Positions 7,382 through 15,733 are shown, counted from the stretch's first letter. The stretch: 32,479 nucleotides of DNA from Paenibacillus dakarensis (GCF_001373415.1 NZ_CDSE01000043.1:1-32479), one strand, 5' to 3'. A program made the numbers and translations. Notes: generated by a model not told the origin, from the sequence alone.

Positions 7382-9121
7382 TCAATACGAGGTCGAGCCC
7401 TCTTCCATTTCGTATATAACAATAAAATCTTCTCTAACTTCTATGGCTGAAACCGAACCTTCCTTCTCAAAAAAATGCATATGCCCCAGCCGCTTGTCTT
7501 CGACCTCCGACCATCCGTCAGCCTCCAATTGTTCGAAATACTCCATCGGCGGATAAAGCCCCTGCTCTCCTCCAATATTCTCAAGTTCATATTTAACACC
7601 CATTCGAATATTTGGATTGTCGGATTCGATGATCCCCGCTTCCTTGGCTCCTTCCGGTTTAGGAATGTTATCCAGTACCGCAGAGTCCCAATGCTTGATA
7701 TCCTCACCCTGCGCTACAAAGGGCACGGCAATCGGCTTCTCAATGACACCTGGATAACTTCTAAGCGTAAATGTCAGCGGCTGAGGGTATTCCTCCGGCT
7801 TCAGATACAGATATTCTGTCGCTTTTAATCCGCCTGTATCGGTTGATGTCTTTGTCGAGCGTACTCCCTTCGAGGAATCATCCAGCTTATGCTTGTTCCC
7901 TTCCCCATCGGTAAACTCTTCGGAAAAATCCACATACCCGTAATGTCGCTCATTGCTCTCTTCATATTCAAGCGTCAAGATTTGTCCTTCTTTACTGTTC
8001 GTATAGGAGCCGAACTTTATAAGTTCATCTGGAGAGCTAAGCACAGCCTTCTGCTTCGTATCGACCACCACTTTCAGCTTAGCCGGATCAACAGCAAACA
8101 TGCCGCTTGCCCTCAAGCTAATCGAATCAGGCTGGTCCAGCGCGTTACTGTCGAAGAAATATGTTAATTCTCCATTTTCATCTGGCATAAAGGAACTCGT
8201 GTAATTTAGCTTAGTCGATTGCCCATCTTTCACGGACTCTAAATAGGGTTCCCACAGACCTGATACTTTCAATGTGTTATCGGGCTCTACACTTGCTTTT
8301 AAAATCATGCCTGCCGGAGAGATCACGATCTTCTGGAGCTGTATCCGCTGCCCGGAAATCTCAACTTCCTCATTTAGCGGGACCGTTCGTGTAAACTTCT
8401 GATACGTATCGAGATCGAGCTTAATCCCCACCTTCAGTTTCTCCTCACCCTCAATCTCAGCCTCATGTTCATAGCGGGCATTCGCAGAGTCAGGCCCGAC
8501 CCGAAAAACAATATTTATATCCTTGCTGCTTGGATTTAATTCTTCTGGAAAAGTAAAATCAGCTTGAAGCCGCTGAATCTCCAGGCCCATATCATGGCCC
8601 CCAGAAACCTGACCGTACACGGAATATCTTCCATCTTTTTCAAGTGCCGTGCCAAGAATAATGGCTTTTTGCTTCGACCGGTTCTCCAGGGTATAGAACA
8701 CCTTCAATTGCTGTGATCCCACCAATATGCCATCAACTGTTATGGTATAGTCTCCTTGTGTGACAGACTTTCCAACCGGCTGAATCAGTCCGTGGTTATT
8801 CGCTGTATTCAGCGTAATATCTCCTTGCAAATTATGCCCTTTCAGTGGAGGGTACGGCCCGGAATTCGCTTGTTCTGATGCCAATTGATTTTTGGGCCCC
8901 GGCAGCTGCAAGGACCCGCCCCACATCAACAAGAATACGGCTGCTGCTGCACCTGCCAGGATGGCTGCCCTAATATAGCGTGTACGGGATCGTTTGGCAT
9001 GTTTACCACGGCGAAGCCCTTCCTGAATGGCCGCTTCCAGTGCATCATCCGATACTTCCGTCCGGCTTGCTTCAGCATCTCGAAAATAGCTTCTAAGCAT
9101 GTGCTCTTCCTTCTCATACAT
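7382..9121 (-). CDS. Membrane anti-sigma factor-like protein, DUF4179 family
   Basis: 579-residue single-pass membrane protein. It has a cytoplasmic N-terminus of ~50 residues (DDALEAAIQEGLRRGKHAKRSRTRY) that would hold the sigma factor. One membrane helix follows (AAILAGAAAAVFLLMWGG). The large extracellular part has a DUF4179-type block (DYTITVDGILVGSQQLKVFYTLEN) and further beta-rich domains. I chose ATG 9121: it overlaps the end of the sigma gene by 8 nt and follows AGGAGG by 11 nt. The GTG at 9133 lies inside the ribosome site, and ATG 9100 is a second alternative. The overlap and order are typical of an ECF sigma/anti-sigma pair. The signal it senses is unknown. Confidence 0.85.
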   Translation of the reverse strand: MYEKEEHMLRSYFRDAEASRTEVSDDALEAAIQEGLRRGKHAKRSRTRYIRAAILAGAAAAVFLLMWGGSLQLPGPKNQLASEQANSGPYPPLKGHNLQGDITLNTANNHGLIQPVGKSVTQGDYTITVDGILVGSQQLKVFYTLENRSKQKAIILGTALEKDGRYSVYGQVSGGHDMGLEIQRLQADFTFPEELNPSSKDINIVFRVGPDSANARYEHEAEIEGEEKLKVGIKLDLDTYQKFTRTVPLNEEVEISGQRIQLQKIVISPAGMILKASVEPDNTLKVSGLWEPYLESVKDGQSTKLNYTSSFMPDENGELTYFFDSNALDQPDSISLRASGMFAVDPAKLKVVVDTKQKAVLSSPDELIKFGSYTNSKEGQILTLEYEESNERHYGYVDFSEEFTDGEGNKHKLDDSSKGVRSTKTSTDTGGLKATEYLYLKPEEYPQPLTFTLRSYPGVIEKPIAVPFVAQGEDIKHWDSAVLDNIPKPEGAKEAGIIESDNPNIRMGVKYELENIGGEQGLYPPMEYFEQLEADGWSEVEDKRLGHMHFFEKEGSVSAIEVREDFIVIYEMEEGSTSY

Positions 9122-9644
9122 GGATTGCCGCACCTCCTGGCTCTATTTTTTGCCGCAGCAGCTTTAATCCCTGATGCAGTCTTGTCTTGACTGTCCCTTC
9201 CGGACAATCCAGCACTCTTGCAATTTCTGCGACTGTCATATCCTGATAGTATTTCAGAATCAGCACATGCCTGTACTTGGGTTTCATCCTGTTTAAGGCA
9301 CGTTCCAGGTCCAGCTTACTGTCACTCACCATCTCACCGGTCTTCGAGTGCTTGTGCTGAATCTCCTCGTATGGAATGACCCGCTTCCTGCGCTTCTGCT
9401 CATCCACACAGCAGTTAATCAAAATCCGAATCAGCCAGGTAACGAACATTTCCGGATTCCGGAGTCTTCCGCACTTGCTCCATGCCCGGCACACCGTCTC
9501 CTGCACTGCCTCAAGTGCATCATTTTCATTATGTAAATAACTGTAGGCAATACCGTACAACCGCCTCCTCTGCCCTGTAACCAGAGCATGAAATGCGGAC
9601 TCATCCCCTCTGCAGGCGGCTTGTGCCAGCTCGAGATCTTCCAT
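9114..9644 (-). CDS. ECF-type RNA polymerase sigma factor
   Basis: 176-residue sigma-70 family factor with region 2 (DESAFHALVTGQRRRLYGIAYSYLHNENDALEAVQETVCRAW) and region 4 (MKPKYRHVLILKYYQDMTVAEIARVLDCPEGTVKTRLHQGLKLLR) and no regions 1 or 3, as in extracytoplasmic-function factors of the SigV/SigW kind. ATG 9644 follows GGGGGAGGAG. The stop overlaps the anti-sigma start, implying translational coupling. A matching ECF-type promoter just upstream suggests autoregulation. Apart from its own operon, its targets cannot be named from this window. Confidence 0.93.
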   Translation of the reverse strand: MEDLELAQAACRGDESAFHALVTGQRRRLYGIAYSYLHNENDALEAVQETVCRAWSKCGRLRNPEMFVTWLIRILINCCVDEQKRRKRVIPYEEIQHKHSKTGEMVSDSKLDLERALNRMKPKYRHVLILKYYQDMTVAEIARVLDCPEGTVKTRLHQGLKLLRQKIEPGGAAIHV

Positions 9645-9697
9645 GATGCTCCTCCCCCTGTTGCTACCCCTTTATTTTTGTTCTGCTATGTGAATTA

Positions 9698-9723
9698 GAC
9701 GGAGTATGTAAGCATAACGTTTT
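9698..9723 (-). promoter_or_regulatory. Candidate ECF-type autoregulated promoter
   Basis: On the minus strand AAAAC (9719-9723), 17-nt spacer, CGTC (9698-9701), about 55 nt before the sigma ATG. This fits the AAAC/CGT pattern of Bacillus ECF promoters. Matching short elements by eye can mislead. Confidence 0.45.
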
Positions 9724-9782
9724 ATTTTTTGGATAAATAATCACAAAAGCTAGCAAAAAACAATTCATCCCGTGTCAAACGC

Positions 9783-9806
9783 AAAAAAACTGCCCCAAGG
9801 GACAGT
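9783..9806 (-). terminator. Terminator of the small membrane protein gene
   Basis: ACTGTCCC/GGGGCAGT hairpin followed on minus by seven T residues. Confidence 0.8.
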
Positions 9807-9812
9807 CACTTT

Positions 9813-10019
9813 CTACCGTATATCTTCACGACTTCCTCTTCCCCGGCGGCGGGCTTCATATTGATAGTAAATATAGCATAGACCACATATGAGCAGGATA
9901 AGAGCTGTAAACCAAATTATAGGGAGTAAGTAAGGAGTACGTTCACTTGCTCTAAATAATAATAGACCTGCGATTGAATACATGATTAACAAAATAATAA
10001 TATGTTTGTACATCCCCAT
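9813..10019 (-). CDS. Small two-helix membrane protein, unknown
   Basis: 68 residues from MGMYKHIIILL. It has two hydrophobic helices (IIILLIMYSIAGLLLF and LPIIWFTALILLICGLCYIYY) and a basic tail YEARRRGRGSREDIR, so the C-terminus is probably cytoplasmic. An upstream ATG at 10055 would add 12 residues but lacks a ribosome site. ATG 10019 is 9 nt after GGGAG, and a further ATG at 10013 is possible. It has its own terminator. It is divergent from ccdC. No family recognised. Confidence 0.6.
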   Translation of the reverse strand: MGMYKHIIILLIMYSIAGLLLFRASERTPYLLPIIWFTALILLICGLCYIYYQYEARRRGRGSREDIR

Positions 10020-10282
10020 TAGTCCAGTCTCCCTTTCTTCTGCATTGTCGGTCATGGATCTACATATTTTTCTATATTCTTAACTTTATGGTAACGTAAT
10101 TTTTTGAAATTTGCACTCAAAATATGGTAAATTTATTAAATTTTCCGATTTTATTGTGGAAGGTCACCCCATTATCATTTCTGCCCCACAGTTAACTCTT
10201 TCCTTTGATATATGTGGTATAATCTATTATGTTCGATTATTCATAGATATGTGACATTTTTAATGGAAAGAGGTCCTGAATT

Positions 10283-10774
10283 GTGGTTGATCTGAATTCC
10301 CCAATTCTTCAAATAGGCTCCACGATCGTTATGGCGGTCATGGCGCTCGCTGTTATTTTTATTCGTATGAAGGCAAGTCATCGTCCGGTTACGATCAAGA
10401 AGATTGTGATTCCACCGCTCGGCATGACCACCGGTTTCTTCATGTTTGTCGAGCCTCAGGTTCGAATTCCTGTCTTGTGGGGCTTTCTTGCTTTTCTGGT
10501 CGGCTGGTTCATCTTCTCGTATCCGCTCATTCGCGGTACTAAATTCGAGAAAGTTGACGGTCAAGTCTTTACGAAACGCTCCCGAAGCTTTGTGTTTATT
10601 TTGCTTGGTTTGCTCGCGGCACGTCTGCTGCTGCACAGATATATTGAGGAGCATATTTCAATTCCTCAGACCGCGGCGCTGTTCTTCCTGCTTGCTTACG
10701 GCATGATTACGCACTGGCGCCTCGCGATGTATCGCCAGTATCAGAAGGTTATTCAATCGGAGTCGGTGGTTTAA
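10283..10774 (+). CDS. ccdC: CcdC family membrane protein
   Basis: 163-residue integral membrane protein with four to five hydrophobic segments. Family blocks are FIRMKASHRPVTIKKIVIPPLGMTTGFFMFV near the start, LVGWFIFSYPLIRGTKFE, and KRSRSFVFILLGLLAARLLLH. These match the CcdC/DUF1453 family, named for its place beside ccdA in Bacillus subtilis cytochrome c biogenesis, although ccdC itself is dispensable there. Here no ccdA or resB/C neighbours are visible. It starts with GTG after AGAGGTC. A TATAAT lies at about 10219-10224, upstream, without a good -35. Confidence 0.84.
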   Translation: MVDLNSPILQIGSTIVMAVMALAVIFIRMKASHRPVTIKKIVIPPLGMTTGFFMFVEPQVRIPVLWGFLAFLVGWFIFSYPLIRGTKFEKVDGQVFTKRSRSFVFILLGLLAARLLLHRYIEEHISIPQTAALFFLLAYGMITHWRLAMYRQYQKVIQSESVV

Positions 10775-10868
10775 GGCGAGTTCATTTTTCTGGTTTGGAG
10801 GAGAAGACGCTGCTTCGTGCTTGTCCATACAAAAAAAATGAACACGAAACCGACCTTTAGTAAAATAA

Positions 10869-10938
10869 AGTGCACCCCTTAGAATAGAAGTTGGAATAGC
10901 CCCTTGGGTAATTCGATAAATTCTAGGGGGTGTATTTT
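10869..10938 (+). repeat. Inverted repeat resembling an IS3-type left end (remnant)
   Basis: GCACCCCTTAGAAT (from 10872) is repeated inverted as ATTCTAGGGGGTGTAT (to about 10934), 12 of 13 positions, followed by TTTTTTATGGAAAAGAAAGG. The following ATG opens only MEKKG and then stops. From memory, IS3/IS150-group ends often look like this before orfA. No transposase frame survives. It might instead be a plain terminator. Confidence 0.35.
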
Positions 10939-11011
10939 TTATGGAAAAGAAAGGTTAATAGTATAAATTATATTACGATGAAGTAAAGAAGGAGGAAATT
11001 CCGCCTTCATA

Positions 11012-11347
11012 ATGAGGAAAAGTGGACATAACGATGCAAAAAGAAGAATAGAGGAATTCATCCGATCTTATAATGAAGGAGAGTCCAGCGAAGTTAAACA
11101 ATCTGACTCCTGTATATTGATATTACAGGAACCAGCTTGTAGGCTAAGGGAACTTAGAGAACTATTCTACAACGGAGAAGGCGGAATCACTCTGGAGAAG
11201 CGAAGCGTTCACCTTTGCCTCCAGATTTCAACAATATTTACATCATTAAAAAGAAATCTGGGGGCAACAGTGATCGTAAGAATGATACGCATTCGTAGTG
11301 ATGCTCGAACTTGTATAGGTGTTTTCTTTCTACAAATTGGGGATTGA
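11012..11347 (+). CDS. Doubtful 111-residue open frame
   Basis: ATG 11012 lies ~16 nt after AAGGAGG, too far to be convincing, and the last third of the frame runs straight through the strong hairpin element at 11191-11310. The first ~55 residues (RRIEEFIRSYNEGESSEV) look somewhat protein-like. I see no domain. It may be a decayed gene fused by chance with the repeat. Confidence 0.18.
   Translation: MRKSGHNDAKRRIEEFIRSYNEGESSEVKQSDSCILILQEPACRLRELRELFYNGEGGITLEKRSVHLCLQISTIFTSLKRNLGATVIVRMIRIRSDARTCIGVFFLQIGD
11191..11310 (+). repeat. Hairpin-forming repeat-like element
   Basis: A 15-bp stem (TTGCCTCCAGATTTC at 11215-11229 with 11253-11267, one G-U) carries a 23-nt A/T loop. TCTGGAG at 11191-11197 can pair instead with CTCCAGA at 11219-11225, competing with that stem. 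Downstream are GATCGTAAGAATGATACG and TACGCATTCGTA, themselves partly self-complementary. The motif reminds me of structured intergenic repeats in Paenibacillus. I could not check that, and only one copy is present here. Confidence 0.5.
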
Positions 11348-11439
11348 CCAAAATCAATCTGGAGGACAACATTCCATCCAACCATCTAGTTTGTATGGTC
11401 AATGACTCGGTCAATCGTCTGGATATAACAAAAACAATC

Positions 11440-11489
11440 AAAGACATGGCGCTGCCGGGATCGTCTCCCTGGGCAAGCGCCATGTCTTT
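11440..11489. terminator. Bidirectional terminator
   Basis: Perfect 14-bp stem AAAGACATGGCGCT/AGCGCCATGTCTTT with an inner GGGA/TCCC extension, then ATTTTTG on plus and GATTGTTTTTG on minus. It ends the oxidoreductase gene on minus and closes the gene-poor region on plus. The stretch 10775-11439 holds the two repeat features and the doubtful frame; I see nothing else in it. Confidence 0.88.
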
Positions 11490-11526
11490 ATTTTTGTGTA
11501 TTTTTCTATTGAGTGAGTGGTCGTGT

Positions 11527-12543
11527 CTATTCTGTCAGTTCACTTACCTTCACCAGCTGCTTCCCGAGATTATCTCCAGAGAACAAGCCTAGAAAGGCCT
11601 CAATTGTATTCTCAAAGCCATCGACTATATTCTCGGCGTACTGAATCTGGCCTCCGGCAACCCACTTCGCCAGATCAGCCATGGCTCTCGGGTAATCCTT
11701 CGAATAGTCTCCGACCAGAAATCCCTTCATTAAAGCTGTGTTCGTAAGCAGTGTGCTCTGAACCCGAGGGCCTTGATCCGGCTTTTCCAGATTGTACAGC
11801 GCTATTTGACCACAGATTGGAATACGGGCATTTTTGTTAATGAGCGACAGCACCGCATCGGACACTTCGCCGCCTACATTATCGAAGTACACATCCACCC
11901 CATTTGGACAAGCCTTCTCGAGGGCAGCCAACAGATCGGGCTCGGTACGATAGTTAATTGCCGCATCGAAGCCGAGCTGCTCCGTCAAATAGGTATTCTT
12001 CTCATCGGATCCAGCGATTCCGACAGCCCTTGCTCCTTTTAGCTTGGCAATTTGTCCGACCACCATACCGACAGCACCTGCCGCACCGGATACAACCACC
12101 GTCTCGCCTTCTTTCGGCTGGCCGATATCGAGCAGGCCGAAGTAAGCCGTGAGCCCCGTCATGCCAAGCACACCCAGCGAGGCCGTGATAGGAGCTAATT
12201 CGGGATCCACCTTGCGAAGAGTAGAGGTGTCTGCTGCAGCAAAACGCTGCCATCCCCATGTTCCGGCTACGACATCCCCCGGCTTAAATTCGGGATCTGC
12301 CGATTCCATGACCTGCCCTATGGCTCCGCTCTTAATGACTTCTCCTATTTTATAGGGCTCAGCATAGCTTTTCGCTTCACTTAAGCGCCCCCTTATATAA
12401 GGATCAACGGATAAGTACAGCGTACGCACAAGGGCCTCACCCGCTTGGGGTACAGGCAGGGGTTCTTCTTGAAGCGAGAAGCTGCTCATATCCGGCATTC
12501 CTTGCGGACGGCTGGCTAACAATATTTTTTCATTAATGGACAT
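11527..12543 (-). CDS. yfmJ: NADP-dependent oxidoreductase, YfmJ/leukotriene-B4-dehydrogenase type
   Basis: 338-residue zinc-independent medium-chain reductase. Block LYLSVDPYIRGRL (43-54) is typical of the LTB4DH/prostaglandin-reductase group, which reduces alkenal or enone double bonds with NADPH. The nucleotide-binding loop VSGAAGAVGMVVGQ starts at 151. The sequence ITASLGVLGMTGLTAYFGL and the VDVYFDNVGGEVSD block also fit. ATG 12543 follows AAGGAGG with an 11-nt gap. It is a single gene. Its substrate in the cell is probably a reactive alkene or aldehyde, which would suit the neighbouring detoxification genes, but the link is only by position. Confidence 0.88.
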   Translation of the reverse strand: MSINEKILLASRPQGMPDMSSFSLQEEPLPVPQAGEALVRTLYLSVDPYIRGRLSEAKSYAEPYKIGEVIKSGAIGQVMESADPEFKPGDVVAGTWGWQRFAAADTSTLRKVDPELAPITASLGVLGMTGLTAYFGLLDIGQPKEGETVVVSGAAGAVGMVVGQIAKLKGARAVGIAGSDEKNTYLTEQLGFDAAINYRTEPDLLAALEKACPNGVDVYFDNVGGEVSDAVLSLINKNARIPICGQIALYNLEKPDQGPRVQSTLLTNTALMKGFLVGDYSKDYPRAMADLAKWVAGGQIQYAENIVDGFENTIEAFLGLFSGDNLGKQLVKVSELTE

Positions 12544-12652
12544 ATGGTTAATAACCTCCTTAAGATACTTCTTTCCATTACGGCTCCAGTATTTAAGGCA
12601 TTAAATATGAACTGCGTTAACAGTCCTTCTATATATTAACCATTCTGTCCAA

Positions 12653-13435
12653 TTACAAAATATCAAGCCAGATCTTGATCGCCGTCGCCAGAATCAGCAC
12701 AGCCAGTATAATTTGCAGCAACTTGGTATTCATCTTCTTACCGGCGGAAGCGCCGAGCGGAGAAGCGATCAGACTGGCAATGATCATGATCAGGGCCGGG
12801 AAGTAATCGACCTGTCCGGTCGTCACCTTACCTACTGTAGAACCGATGGAAGAGATAAAGGTAATCGCGAGTGAGGAAGCGATGGTCATTCTCGTAGGAA
12901 TTTTCAATACCACAAGCATGATCGGCACAAGCAGGAACGAACCGGCCGCACCTACAACGCCTGCCCCTATACCCACAATTAAGGCCAGCACCGCAGCAAG
13001 CCATTTATTGAACTTGACCTGGTCCAGCGGAATATCATCTACACCTTTTTTGGGAATAAACATCATGATCGCTGCGGTCAACGCCAGAATGCCATAGATC
13101 AAGTTGATGCCGCTCTCACTCATCGATCTCGAGCCGAATCCGCCAATAAAGCTACCGATGAGAATGGCTGTACCCATATATATGATAAGTGTTTTATTTA
13201 AATATCCGCCCTTACGATATGCCCATACGCCCCCAATGGTCGCGAAGAGCACCTGGACGGCACTGATGCCGGACACCTCATGCGCGCTGAAAGCCGCGAG
13301 CCCGAACAAAGGCGGAATATATAACAACATCGGATATTTAATAATGGAGCCGCCTATACCTACCATGCCTGAAATATAGGAGCCTATAAATCCGATCAAA
13401 AAGATAGTCACGATAAACGATAAGCTCATGTCCAT
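12653..13435 (-). CDS. yrkJ: TauE/SafE-family sulfite exporter
   Basis: 260-residue membrane protein with about eight helices in two halves. Each half has a glycine-rich stretch of the TauE type ([22 protein letters not shown] near residue 18 and [23 protein letters not shown] near 155). In the CstR regulon of Staphylococcus a TauE protein is thought to export sulfite or related sulfur anions. Length and context match B. subtilis YrkJ. ATG 13435 follows GGAGGGAC. It is last in the sulfur operon but sits behind a strong terminator, so it may be expressed at lower level by read-through. No CstR operator of its own is visible. Confidence 0.88.
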   Translation of the reverse strand: MDMSLSFIVTIFLIGFIGSYISGMVGIGGSIIKYPMLLYIPPLFGLAAFSAHEVSGISAVQVLFATIGGVWAYRKGGYLNKTLIIYMGTAILIGSFIGGFGSRSMSESGINLIYGILALTAAIMMFIPKKGVDDIPLDQVKFNKWLAAVLALIVGIGAGVVGAAGSFLLVPIMLVVLKIPTRMTIASSLAITFISSIGSTVGKVTTGQVDYFPALIMIIASLIASPLGASAGKKMNTKLLQIILAVLILATAIKIWLDIL

Positions 13436-13453
13436 ATAAAGTCCCTCCTTCTT

Positions 13454-13480
13454 AAAAAAAGGGAACCAAGCCTGGTTCCC
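13454..13480 (-). terminator. Terminator between yrkH-like gene and tauE
   Basis: GGGAACCA/TGGTTCCC hairpin followed on minus by seven T residues, a few bases before the tauE ribosome site. Confidence 0.85.
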
Positions 13481-13510
13481 TTCAACCTGTGTACTTCTGC
13501 AAGCGATCTA

Positions 13511-14638
13511 TTAACGAACCGCACAGCGGTTTGGACCAATTTCCATTTCACGCTGCTTTTCTTCATCCGGTTCGATTTTGCCCATATTCGTATGACGAAT
13601 TTCTTGATAAGCGTTCGGCTGTGGCGGAAGATTCTTGGTAACCATGTTTCTGAACTCTTCTTCATCTGCAATGTTCAGTCCATGATTCGAAGCGTACAGA
13701 TCGCCGAGCTTTTTCGCTACCGTGCCGTCCTCGTTCACTTCTTCCATAATCATAAAGTGAGCCGGCAGAACGATCAGTTCATCTGAAAGCTCCTTATACC
13801 GCTTGTACAACGTCTCGCGCAAATCTCCAACCCAGTCCTCTGCAAGTCCAGCGAGGTCCGGTCTGCCGATCGAATCGATAAACAGAATATCGCCTGACAG
13901 CAGGTAGCGGTCATCGATGATAAACGAGGTTGATCCAATCGTGTGCCCCGGGGAGTACAGGGCGTCAATGCGAATCTTCGTATTGCCGATCATCACTTCG
14001 TTACCGTCTTCGAGCGGCTGATAATTAAATACAACCTCCTCGGCGTCCTTTGGAGGAAGCCAGTATGTTGCGTTTGTCTTCTCTGCAATAGTCCGCCCTC
14101 CGGATACATGGTCTGCATGAAGATGTGTGTCAAACACATGCTTGATCTCTACATTCAAGCTGTTGGCAAAGTCGATATAAACATCTGTCATACGGGAAGC
14201 ATCGAACAATGCTGCTTCACCATTGGATACGGCCATATATGACAGGCAGCCCTTGCCGATCCGAACGAATTGATACAGCTCGCCACCGTCCTTCAGATCC
14301 CCTGCTTTTACAGGTACGAGATGTTCACTCCAGGCTTTCATTCCGCCCTTCAAGTAAGCTACAGTGCGTCCCTGCTCTGACAGCATCTCTGCAACCATTA
14401 CAGATGATCCTTCCTTCGCACAGACAACAAGCACTTCCTGATCGGTCGGAATCTGATCCATAATCTCTTCCACACCGTCAATCAGATCAAAATAAGGAAT
14501 GTTCAAATAGGTGAAGTTTACACCTTCGACCTTCCAATCTTCGAAATCACCCTTGTTACGTACGTCGAGAACGAACAGGCTCTCTTGGCTGATCGCCTTC
14601 TGTGCCACCTCTGCAGGATGCATTGCAATTACTGACAT
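13511..14638 (-). CDS. yrkH: Rhodanese / metallo-beta-lactamase fusion (persulfide dioxygenase-like, YrkH type)
   Basis: 375-residue cytosolic fusion. An N-terminal rhodanese domain (1-108) has Cys73 in VVCAKEGSS, a loop one residue longer than usual and lacking the common Arg. A metallo-hydrolase domain of the ETHE1/persulfide-dioxygenase type follows: H172-x-H174-x-D176-H177 in [13 protein letters not shown]232 in SPGHTIGS, D250 in LLSGD and H294 in LPAHF. The tail ends [10 protein letters not shown]. Persulfide dioxygenases oxidise glutathione-, CoA- or bacillithiol-persulfide to sulfite with Fe(II) and O2. The domain order is the reverse of Staphylococcus CstB. ATG 14638 follows AGGAGG. 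It lies 44 nt after the TusA-rhodanese gene in the same operon. Confidence 0.9.
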   Translation of the reverse strand: MSVIAMHPAEVAQKAISQESLFVLDVRNKGDFEDWKVEGVNFTYLNIPYFDLIDGVEEIMDQIPTDQEVLVVCAKEGSSVMVAEMLSEQGRTVAYLKGGMKAWSEHLVPVKAGDLKDGGELYQFVRIGKGCLSYMAVSNGEAALFDASRMTDVYIDFANSLNVEIKHVFDTHLHADHVSGGRTIAEKTNATYWLPPKDAEEVVFNYQPLEDGNEVMIGNTKIRIDALYSPGHTIGSTSFIIDDRYLLSGDILFIDSIGRPDLAGLAEDWVGDLRETLYKRYKELSDELIVLPAHFMIMEEVNEDGTVAKKLGDLYASNHGLNIADEEEFRNMVTKNLPPQPNAYQEIRHTNMGKIEPDEEKQREMEIGPNRCAVR

Positions 14639-14682
14639 AATATTATTCCTCCTTCATTCTTGGTTGTTATTGTTATGGTCTC

Positions 14683-15258
14683 TTAGTCATTAATGCTTGT
14701 CGTATCCCCAGTCCATCCACTCATGCCGGGCACCACATTGGTCACTCGTTCAAATCCGTTAGCTGCCAGCTTCTGAGCTGCCATATCACTGCGGCTTCCC
14801 GTGCGGCATACCACATAAATTTCGTCCTGCGGATTTAATTCTCCCATACGGCTCTCCAGCTCACCCAGTGGCATCGAGACCGCATTTGGAATATGTTTAA
14901 AAGCAAACTCGGCAGCTTCCCGAACATCAAGCACAACAACCGGTTCACCTGATTTCAGCTTCTGCTCTAATTGAGCGTTCTCTGCTACATTGGGAAAGGC
15001 AGGTGCCGCATGCTCTTCCTCAGAGGATTTTCTGATATAATGCTTCAGTACACCATCCTCCTCGATGGTACCTAAATATTGCTGACCTGTGCTTTCTGCC
15101 CAAGCCTGCATATCCGCCTTTGATCCTTTATCAGTTGCCTGTACCTCAAGAACCTGACCTGCTTCTAAGTCCTTAATGGCTTTCTTGGTCCGCACGATCG
15201 GCATGGGACAAGCCAGGCCTTTGGCATCTAGAGTTACGTTTGACTGAATGTTCTTCAT
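14683..15258 (-). CDS. yrkF: TusA-rhodanese fusion sulfurtransferase (YrkF type)
   Basis: 191-residue fusion. A TusA-like sulfur carrier (1-78) has Cys17 in GLACPMPIV. A rhodanese domain (95-190) has Cys151 in VVCRTGSRS, a complete CxxGxR active loop. Such fusions pass a persulfide between two cysteines in one protein. ATG 15258 follows AGGAGG by 9 nt. The longer upstream frame has no family support. The gene is directly downstream of a CstR operator and is the first gene of the yrkF-yrkH-tauE group. Length and domain order match B. subtilis YrkF. Confidence 0.92.
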   Translation of the reverse strand: MKNIQSNVTLDAKGLACPMPIVRTKKAIKDLEAGQVLEVQATDKGSKADMQAWAESTGQQYLGTIEEDGVLKHYIRKSSEEEHAAPAFPNVAENAQLEQKLKSGEPVVVLDVREAAEFAFKHIPNAVSMPLGELESRMGELNPQDEIYVVCRTGSRSDMAAQKLAANGFERVTNVVPGMSGWTGDTTSIND

Positions 15259-15280
15259 ACAATGATTCCTCCTGCGTTGT

Positions 15281-15296
15281 ATACCTATAGGGGTAT
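15281..15296 (-). promoter_or_regulatory. CstR operator 1 (yrkF promoter)
   Basis: ATACCTATAGGGGTAT palindrome 23 nt before the yrkF-like start. It fits the ATACCYnnnnRGGGTAT pattern of CstR/CsoR-family operators, shared by four more sites in this window. Confidence 0.82.
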
Positions 15297-15306
15297 ATTG
15301 TTTTGT

Positions 15307-15329
15307 AAAAAAAAGGTGCTTGTCGCACC
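15307..15329 (-). terminator. Terminator of the rhodanese transcript
   Basis: GGTGC-GACAA-GCACC followed by eight T residues on minus. It separates the 15419-16628 gene group from the yrkF group, which explains why the latter has its own operator. Confidence 0.8.
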
Positions 15330-15418
15330 AATACAGCAAATTTATGCGTACGGATCTCTTCTACTCATGGTGAATGCTATATTATTTTATCATTTCAAAT
15401 GCTGCAAAAATACTATGG

Positions 15419-15715
15419 TTACTCCGTCTTGCCTTCCCATGCCAGCATTCCGCCTGTCATGTTGATGACGTTGAAGCCCTGGCTCTCAAGATACTCGGAA
15501 GCACGTCCGCTTCTGCCGCCGGAACGACATACCATAATATACTCCTTCGACTTGTCCAGCTCCTGCTTACGGAACTCAATCAGTCCCAAAGGAATATTAA
15601 CAGCGCCTGGAATCTTGCCTTCTTCCACCTCATCTGTTTCACGCACATCAATAATGTTCAATTGCTTGCCTTCATTCAATAATTTTTCCACTTCTACAGG
15701 TGTAATTTCTTTCAT
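15419..15715 (-). CDS. Single-domain rhodanese
   Basis: 98-residue soluble rhodanese/sulfurtransferase. The catalytic Cys63 lies in MVCRSGGRS, a full active loop, with the IIDVRE motif of the fold at 21-26. It accepts sulfane sulfur from a donor and passes it to a thiol. ATG 15715 follows GGAGG by about 9 nt. It lies 18 nt after the membrane-anchored rhodanese, clearly in the same transcript. It is the soluble partner and may relay persulfide between the membrane and TusA/DsrE. Confidence 0.9.
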   Translation of the reverse strand: MKEITPVEVEKLLNEGKQLNIIDVRETDEVEEGKIPGAVNIPLGLIEFRKQELDKSKEYIMVCRSGGRSGRASEYLESQGFNVINMTGGMLAWEGKTE

Positions 15716-15733
15716 GATTATCGAACCTCCAGT

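Noticed and set aside
7475..7828. 117-residue open frame on plus
   Set aside because: Antisense to the DUF4179 gene with no protein-like features.
10241..10654. 137-residue open frame on minus
   Set aside because: Antisense to ccdC; composition is low-complexity Asn/His/Lys, and there is no ribosome site.
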